Positions 26,060-30,772 of a stretch of DNA of 30,772 nucleotides are shown here, in pieces; position 1 is the stretch's first letter, and every line of letters starts with the position of its first letter. The notes under the pieces are model-generated. The model saw only the letters and a program-made list of their open reading frames with translations, did no database searches and was not told the DNA's origin. Origin of the DNA: Streptomyces lydicus (GTDB taxonomy: Bacteria > Actinomycetota > Actinomycetes > Streptomycetales > Streptomycetaceae). The stretch covers positions 1-30,772 of the forward strand of contig NZ_JNZA01000060.1 in the NCBI RefSeq assembly GCF_000717345.1, read 5' to 3'. A program made the position numbers and the translations under genes.

Positions 26060-26641
26060 GTGAGTTACCCCAACCAGAACAACCCCTACGGGCCGCCGCC
26101 GGGGCAGCAGCCCGGCTACGGCTACCCCCAGCAGGGCGTCCCGCCGCAGCCCCCGCAGCCGTCGCCGTACGGCCCGTACCCGGGCGGCGGCCCGATGCCC
26201 GGCATGCAGCCGCAGTACCCGATGGTGATGCCGGGCGGGGTCAAGGCCGCCCGCATCATGCTGTACGTCCTCGCCGGTCTCAACCTCATCGGCCTGGTCC
26301 TCGCCGTCGTGGGCCTGGGCGGCGTCAGCAGGGCCTCGCACGACACCTCCCCGTACGCCGACTCCGAAGACCTCGTGGCGATGAACATCGGCAAGGGCCT
26401 GCTGATCGCGGCGATCGTGGTCATCGTCATCTTCACCGCGGCCGCCATCACGCTGGCCGCGCAGTTCGCCAACGGCGGCGGCGGCGTCCGCGTCGGCACC
26501 ATCATCTTCGGTGTCACCACCACCATGCTGAGCCTGTTCAGCTTCCCGCTCGGCCTGGTCCACACCATCCTCGGGATCCTGGTGCTGGTCTTCGTCTCCA
26601 AGGACGACGGCAACGCCTGGTTCAGCCGGCCGCGTTACTGA
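26060..26641 (+). CDS. Membrane protein with PGYGYPQQ tail, unknown function
   Basis: A 193-residue protein starting at GTG 26060 (GAAGGA nine bases upstream). Residues 1-58 are a Pro/Gly/Gln/Tyr-rich tail sharing PGYGYPQQGVPPQ with the RDD protein. Four hydrophobic segments follow: ~64-88, ~112-136, ~145-161 and ~164-180, with a short polar loop (SRASHDTSPYADSEDLVAMN) between the first two. It ends SKDDGNAWFSRPRY. Such small tetraspan proteins with sticky tails are common in actinobacteria; I do not assign a family with certainty. The shared tail suggests exchange of sequence with the RDD gene. Confidence 0.75.
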   Translation: MSYPNQNNPYGPPPGQQPGYGYPQQGVPPQPPQPSPYGPYPGGGPMPGMQPQYPMVMPGGVKAARIMLYVLAGLNLIGLVLAVVGLGGVSRASHDTSPYADSEDLVAMNIGKGLLIAAIVVIVIFTAAAITLAAQFANGGGGVRVGTIIFGVTTTMLSLFSFPLGLVHTILGILVLVFVSKDDGNAWFSRPRY

Positions 26642-26662
26642 CCCGCGCGCGCCCGCACACCA

Positions 26663-26700
26663 CGAAGGGCCGCATCCCCGGGCGGGGATGCGGCCCTTCG
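26663..26700. terminator. Bidirectional terminator before purH end
   Basis: A perfect 17-bp inverted repeat (26663-26679 with 26684-26700), 4-nt loop, between convergent stops at 26641 and 26720. Confidence 0.88.
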
Positions 26701-26719
26701 CGTCGCTGTACCTGCCGGC

Positions 26720-28285
26720 TCAGTGGAAGAAGTGCCGGGTCCCGGTGAAGTACATCGTCACGCCGGCCTTCTCCGCCGCCTCGACCACCAGCTCGTCACG
26801 GACCGAACCACCGGGCTGCACCACGGCCTTGACGCCGGCCTCCGCCAGCACCTCGAAACCGTCCGGGAACGGGAAGAACGCGTCCGACGCCGCGTACGAG
26901 CCGCGCGCCCGGTCCTCACCGGCACGCTGCACCGCCAGCTTCGCCGAGTCCACCCGGTTGACCTGGCCCATGCCGACACCGACCGTGGCACCGTCCTTGG
27001 CCAGCAGGATCGCGTTGGACTTCACCGCGCGGCAGGCCCGCCAGGCGAAGGCCAGCTCCGCCAGCTCCCCGGCGGGCAGCGCCGCGCCCGTCGCCAGCGT
27101 CCAGTTGGCCGGGTCGTCGCCCGCCGCCTGCAGCCGGTCGGTCTCCTGCAGCAGCGCGCCGCCGTCAACCGCCTTGACCTCGACCGGGTTCGACGGCGCG
27201 TCGGGACAGCGCAGCACCCGGATGTTCTTCTTCCGCGACAGGACCTCGACCGCACCGTCCTCGTAACCGGGCGCCACGATGACCTCGGTGAAGATCTCGG
27301 CGACCTGCTCCGCCATCGCCACCGAAACGGGACGGTTGACGGCGATCACCCCGCCGAACGCGGAGAGCGAGTCACAGGCGTGCGCCTTGCGGTGCGCCTC
27401 GGCGACCTCGGCGCCGATCGCGATCCCGCAGGGGTTGGCGTGCTTGATGATCGCCACGCACGGCTCGTCGTGGTCGTACGCGGCCCGGCGCGCGGCGTCG
27501 GTGTCCGTGTAGTTGTTGTACGACATCTCCTTGCCGTGCAGCTGCTCGGCCTCCGCGAGACCGCCCTCACCGCTGACGTAGAGCGCGGCGCCCTGGTGCG
27601 GGTTCTCGCCGTACCGCAGCACGTTCTTGCGGGTGTAGGTGGCACCCAGGAAGTCGGGGAAGCCGGACTCGTCGACCGCCGCGTAGTCATCCGCGAACCA
27701 CGACGCCACCGCCACGTCGTACGCCGCCGTGTGCTGGAACGCCTCCGCCGCCAGCCGCTTGCGCTCGGCGAGGGCGAAACCGCCGTCGGACACCGCCTTC
27801 AGGACGTCCCCGTAACGGGCCGGGTTGACGACGACCGCGACGGACGGGTGGTTCTTGGCGGCCCCGCGGACCATCGAGGGCCCGCCGATGTCGATCTGCT
27901 CCACGCACTCGTCGGGGGTGGCGCCGGAGGCGACCGTCTCCCGGAAGGGATACAGATTCACGATCACCAGGTCGAACGGCTCGACGCCCAGATCGGCCAG
28001 CTGCCGGCGGTGGTCCTCCAGGCGCAGGTCGGCCAGGATCCCGGCGTGCACCTTCGGGTGCAGCGTCTTGACCCGGCCGTCGAGGCACTCGGGGAAGCCC
28101 GTCAGCTCCTCGACCTTGGTGACCGGCACCCCGGCCGCGGCGATCTTCGCCGCCGTCGAACCGGTCGACACGAGCTGGACGCCCGCCGCGTGCAGCCCCT
28201 GCGCCAGCTCCTCCAGACCCGACTTGTCGTAGACGCTGACCAGCGCGCGGCGGATGGGCCGCTGCGTACCTTCGGTGACGGTCAC
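26720..28285 (-). CDS. purH: Bifunctional AICAR transformylase / IMP cyclohydrolase
   Basis: A 521-residue enzyme for the last two steps of IMP synthesis. The N-terminal cyclohydrolase (MGS-like) domain shows [15 protein letters not shown] and [12 protein letters not shown] (~73-84). The C-terminal transformylase has [13 protein letters not shown] (~224-236) and the catalytic Lys281-His282 in [13 protein letters not shown]. It ends [10 protein letters not shown], as in the family. The start is GTG 28285, which overlaps the purN stop as GTGA; the two proteins are made from one message. 10-formyl-THF from FolD is the formyl donor. Confidence 0.97.
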   Translation of the reverse strand: MTVTEGTQRPIRRALVSVYDKSGLEELAQGLHAAGVQLVSTGSTAAKIAAAGVPVTKVEELTGFPECLDGRVKTLHPKVHAGILADLRLEDHRRQLADLGVEPFDLVIVNLYPFRETVASGATPDECVEQIDIGGPSMVRGAAKNHPSVAVVVNPARYGDVLKAVSDGGFALAERKRLAAEAFQHTAAYDVAVASWFADDYAAVDESGFPDFLGATYTRKNVLRYGENPHQGAALYVSGEGGLAEAEQLHGKEMSYNNYTDTDAARRAAYDHDEPCVAIIKHANPCGIAIGAEVAEAHRKAHACDSLSAFGGVIAVNRPVSVAMAEQVAEIFTEVIVAPGYEDGAVEVLSRKKNIRVLRCPDAPSNPVEVKAVDGGALLQETDRLQAAGDDPANWTLATGAALPAGELAELAFAWRACRAVKSNAILLAKDGATVGVGMGQVNRVDSAKLAVQRAGEDRARGSYAASDAFFPFPDGFEVLAEAGVKAVVQPGGSVRDELVVEAAEKAGVTMYFTGTRHFFH

Positions 28286-28995
28286 GAGATACGTACCTTT
28301 CGTCCCTCAATGCGGTAGCCGTGCCGGGCCAGACGCCCCACGACCTCGACGAGCAGCGATCGCTCGACTTCCTTGATGCGCTCATGCAGCGCGGATTCGT
28401 CGTCCTCGTCCCGGACCTCGACCACGCTCTGCGCGATGATCGGGCCGGTGTCGACACCGTCGTCGACGAAGTGGACGGTGCATCCGGTGACCTTCGCGCC
28501 GTACGCGAGCGCGTCACGCACGCCGTGGGCACCGGGAAAACTCGGCAGCAGCGCCGGATGGGTGTTGACGATCCGGTCACCGAAGCGGGCCAGGAACTCC
28601 TTGCCCAGGATCTTCATGAAACCGGCCGACACCACCAGGTCGGGCTCGTACGACGCGGTCGCCGCGGTGAGCGCCCGGTCCCAGTCCGCGCGGCTCGCGT
28701 GGTCCTTGACCCGGCACACGAACGTCGGCAGGCCCGCCCGCTCGGCGCGCTCCAGGCCCACGATGCCGTCGCGGTCGGCGCCGACGGCCACGATCTCCGC
28801 GCCGTACGCCTCCGCCCCCTGCCCGGCGATCGCGTCCAGCAGCGCCTGCAGATTCGTCCCGGAACCGGAGACGAGCACGACGACGCGGGCGGGCCGGCCG
28901 GGGTCGGCGGGCGGCACGGCGTGGAAGGGGGCCGGCGCCGGGGCTGAGGCGGGAGCCGAATCGGGGGCTGAGGCGGAGGCTGGGGACGAAGCCAC
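28282..28995 (-). CDS. purN: Phosphoribosylglycinamide formyltransferase
   Basis: A 237-residue GAR transformylase that adds a formyl group from 10-formyl-THF to GAR. The core starts at [20 protein letters not shown] (~37-56). Catalytic residues are Asn144 and His146 in [12 protein letters not shown] and Asp182 in [10 protein letters not shown]. About 35 Ala/Ser/Pro-rich residues precede the core, absent from most relatives; the GTG at 28995 (GAAAGAG upstream) seems used but a later start is possible. First gene of the purN-purH pair. Confidence 0.93.
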   Translation of the reverse strand: MASSPASASAPDSAPASAPAPAPFHAVPPADPGRPARVVVLVSGSGTNLQALLDAIAGQGAEAYGAEIVAVGADRDGIVGLERAERAGLPTFVCRVKDHASRADWDRALTAATASYEPDLVVSAGFMKILGKEFLARFGDRIVNTHPALLPSFPGAHGVRDALAYGAKVTGCTVHFVDDGVDTGPIIAQSVVEVRDEDDESALHERIKEVERSLLVEVVGRLARHGYRIEGRKVRIS

Positions 28996-29309
28996 GGCGG
29001 GGCTCTTTCTCGATCTCGCGTGCGGTGACGTGCGGTGAGCTCACCCGAGCCCACATGCCTTGTCTGGTCGCATGTCCAGGGTGGTGCACATGCATTGTGT
29101 GGTCGTACAAGGCCGCGGGTACCGAAAATCCGGGGAACCCTACGAAGGCGCCGACCGTCAGCAACGATACCGGCACACCGAGCGGCCCCCGCGGGACGGG
29201 TACAGGGACGGGAGGTAGCGTCGGGCGTAAGACTGCATGCAGTTCGTGGTAACCGGGCGCCGGCCACGAGGCCCGCGTACGGACGAGACAAGGGGAAGAC
29301 ACACCTCAG
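28996..29309. promoter_or_regulatory. Control region upstream of purN
   Basis: 314 bp between divergent starts. GGTGAGCTCACC at 29034-29045 is a perfect 12-bp palindrome in the purN leader. CACATGCCTTGTCTGGTCG (29052-29070) is repeated with two changes at 29087-29105, and each copy lies beside GCATGT/ACATGC half-sites. TAGCGT at 29215-29220 is a possible -10 box for the plus-strand gene. No ORF is supported. Confidence 0.45.
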
Positions 29310-30305
29310 ATGACGGACCGACGCCGCCGCGCGGCCCTCCTGCTCCCTCCCCCAGCTACCGCTGGGTGGTACCCCCGGCCCACCACCTCCCCCGGGGCGG
29401 TGCTGCTGCCGCGCGAGCGCAAGTCGTCCTCCTCGAAGTCGTCCTCCCCGGCTTCCGCGGGCTCCGACCGGGACAACCCCTTCGCCCCACCGCCCGCCGG
29501 CACCCCCGACCAGGAATGGCAGCCACGCCACCCGGCCCCGCACACCCACGACCAGGACCCCGCACAGGGCCAGGGCCAGGGACACGACCAGGGTCAGGGC
29601 GGCCAGGGTGGCCAGGGGCAGTCGCCGCAGGACGAGCCGACGCGGAACTGGGGCAGCCAGTGGAGCCCCCGGCAGCCCGGCCGGCAGAGCGGCGGCTTCG
29701 GCACCCGGCCCGGCGGCCGCAACGGCCAGCCCAACGGCGGCCCCGGCGGCCCCGGCAATCTGCGCTGGGACCCCACCGACCCGTCGCAGCGCCGCGCGCG
29801 CTACGCGCTGCTCGCCGGCATGTGGGCCTTCTTCTTCGTACTCTTCAGCCTCCCCGAGGTCTCCCTGCTGCTGGGCGCACTGGCGATCTACTGGGGCATC
29901 AGCTCCCTGCGCGCCAAGCCGGACCCCGCCAAGGCGACGGCCGCCGCCACCACCGCCGCAATGGAGGGCCGCCCAACCCCCGGCACCCCGGACAACCACC
30001 CGGCCCCCGGCGCCACGGACAGCCGCCCGGCCCCGGCCCCCGGCACCACCTCCACGGGCCCCACGGCCCCCACGGGCCCGCCGGCACCGGCCCCCGGCAC
30101 CACCCGCCCCCAGGTCACCGCGGCGATCGCCGGCCTGGTGACCGCCTCCCTGGCGCTGATGATGGTGGCCGCCACCTTCACCGTGCAGCTGGTCTACCGC
30201 GACTACTTCACCTGCGTGAACGACGCCCTCACCCAGTCCTCCAGCAAGTCCTGCGAAAACCTCCTCCCCAAGGAACTCCGCCCCCTGCTGAGCGTCCAGG
30301 AGTAG
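29310..30305 (+). CDS. Low-complexity membrane protein, unknown function
   Basis: A 331-residue protein. Residues 1-160 are disordered: an Arg/Pro/Ser part, then DNPFAPPPAGTPDQEWQPRH, a Gln/Gly-rich run and Gly/Asn/Pro repeats. Two hydrophobic segments follow (~165-181 and ~184-199), a second Pro/Thr/Ala linker (~205-268), and a last helix (~269-293). A short outside end has Cys302 and Cys315, which could pair. DNPFAPPP is, from memory, close to the N-terminus in related Streptomyces proteins, so the ~50 residues before it look inserted. ATG 29310 has AAGGGGAAG at a rather long 13-base distance; GTG 29400 is an alternative start. Confidence 0.7.
   Translation: MTDRRRRAALLLPPPATAGWYPRPTTSPGAVLLPRERKSSSSKSSSPASAGSDRDNPFAPPPAGTPDQEWQPRHPAPHTHDQDPAQGQGQGHDQGQGGQGGQGQSPQDEPTRNWGSQWSPRQPGRQSGGFGTRPGGRNGQPNGGPGGPGNLRWDPTDPSQRRARYALLAGMWAFFFVLFSLPEVSLLLGALAIYWGISSLRAKPDPAKATAAATTAAMEGRPTPGTPDNHPAPGATDSRPAPAPGTTSTGPTAPTGPPAPAPGTTRPQVTAAIAGLVTASLALMMVAATFTVQLVYRDYFTCVNDALTQSSSKSCENLLPKELRPLLSVQE
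29345..29397. repeat. REP-like palindromic element inside the 5' end of a gene
   Basis: CCCAGC-TACC-GCTGGG (29351-29366) is a perfect 6-bp-stem hairpin flanked by C/G runs, TGGTACCCCC on the right and a partly complementary ACCACCTCCCCC further on. It resembles palindromic elements I recall from between Streptomyces genes. Here it lies inside the reading frame of the 29310 gene. Confidence 0.45.
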
Positions 30306-30440
30306 CGGGAGGAGTCACCGGGGAGACCGGGGAGGAAGCCCCAGGGGAAGGCCGCACCCAGCAGCCCGACGTGAACCCGCCGCACCGCCGCGACCACCCC
30401 TCCATCACCCTCCGTAGCCATCAACCACTCTCCGCAGGAA

Positions 30441-30772
30441 CTAGTTACTCTCCGTATTCGTTGCCGTAAAAGGAAGAGGACGCGGAGGCGAGGCGAAGGC
30501 ACCGGCGGAGGTAACGGAGGAAGCCTCAGCGGAGGTACCAGCGGAAGCCCCGGTGGAGGTAACGGAGGAAGCCCCGGCGGAGGTAACAGCCGGGGAAGCG
30601 ACAGAGACCCCGGTGGAGGCGCCGGCGGACGTAGCGGCGGAGGTAGCGGCACAGGCACCGGCGGAGGTAGCGGCGGAGGTAGTGACGCCAGCGCCTCTGG
30701 CGCTGTCGGCGTCCGCGGAGCAGCCGTCGGGCTGCTCCCCCGCTGAACCGCCGACCCCGCCCACCCCCGCCC
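30441..30772 (-). CDS. Possible C-terminal tail of a repeat-rich protein (runs off right edge)
   Basis: The minus frame is open from the right edge to TAG at 30441. It encodes a Gly-rich start with DGCSADADSARG, then about 60 residues of Thr/Ser/Ala/Gly repeats (TSAATSAGA-type, four residues per 12-bp DNA unit), ending PPRPLPFTATNTESN. Third-position G/C is visibly lower than in the rest of the window, because many repeat codons end in T, so coding is uncertain. Other frames through the repeat are also open (Pro/Leu-rich on the minus strand; Glu/Ala/Val-rich on the plus strand) but lack a good start. The 135 bp to its left, up to the stop at 30305, show nothing notable. Confidence 0.35.
   Translation of the reverse strand, partial: AGVGGVGGSAGEQPDGCSADADSARGAGVTTSAATSAGACAATSAATSAGASTGVSVASPAVTSAGASSVTSTGASAGTSAEASSVTSAGAFASPPRPLPFTATNTESN
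30505..30684. repeat. 12-bp minisatellite
   Basis: Fifteen 12-bp units in register (180 bp), consensus near GCGGAGGTANCG. The left part also repeats in 24-bp double units (30505, 30529, 30553, 30577). The unit is a multiple of three, so copy-number change keeps any reading frame. Confidence 0.8.

Noticed and set aside
30203..30658. Minus-strand Pro/Leu-rich ORF at the right edge
   Set aside because: It crosses the end of the 29310 gene and reads the minisatellite out of the more plausible frame.
30505..30684. CRISPR array
   Set aside because: Repeats are contiguous 12-bp units with no spacers.

Overview
The window is high-GC DNA with near-saturated G/C at third codon positions, several probable leaderless starts (a TAnnnT-like -10 box 7-8 nt before the ATG), GTGA/ATGA/TGATG gene junctions and actinobacterial families (DUF3017 next to folD, DUF2690, a probable DUF5988). 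All of this points to a Streptomyces chromosome. From memory, the purN-purH / folD-DUF3017 / mdh / choline-betaine order resembles the core chromosome of Streptomyces; this was not checked against a database. I see no tRNA, rRNA, CRISPR array, transposase or phage gene.

Layout. 1-1860: 5' part of a protein built from about seven tandem ~95-residue bacterial Ig-like repeats, running off the left edge. 2322-8398: a GNAT acetyltransferase; a MocR-type regulator divergent from a three-gene operon (two CxxC carboxymuconolactone-decarboxylase-like proteins and a PEP-mutase/isocitrate-lyase superfamily protein); a predicted exported trypsin-like protease; a second GNAT; a small zinc-ribbon protein. 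8550-16003 (minus strand): a choline/glycine-betaine operon read betB, betA, ABC ATPase, an unlisted 56-residue small ORF, a fused double permease and a betaine-type binding lipoprotein. It combines uptake with two-step oxidation of choline to betaine, with overlapping or nearly touching junctions from betA onward. 16268-19103: an exported protein, a third CxxC CMD-like protein divergent from a small DUF5988-like protein, and malate dehydrogenase.

19509-22714 (minus strand): three paralogous membrane-anchored regulators, each with an N-terminal XRE-like HTH (shared SWERYLNG motif), a Pro/Ala linker, one transmembrane helix and an outside sensor. Two carry DUF2690 and one a peptidoglycan-binding domain. 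The middle gene has a -1 frameshift at G-runs. A secreted peptidase-inhibitor-I36/crystallin-like protein is divergent from this cluster. It is the least understood part of the window and my main candidate for an undescribed envelope-sensing system.

23535-30305: DUF3017 and folD, two membrane proteins with PGYGYPQQ tails (the first an RDD protein), purN-purH (last steps of IMP synthesis; folD helps supply their one-carbon donor), and a low-complexity membrane protein whose 5' end appears to contain a palindromic element. The right edge holds a 12-bp minisatellite that may encode the C-terminal tail of a further protein on the minus strand.
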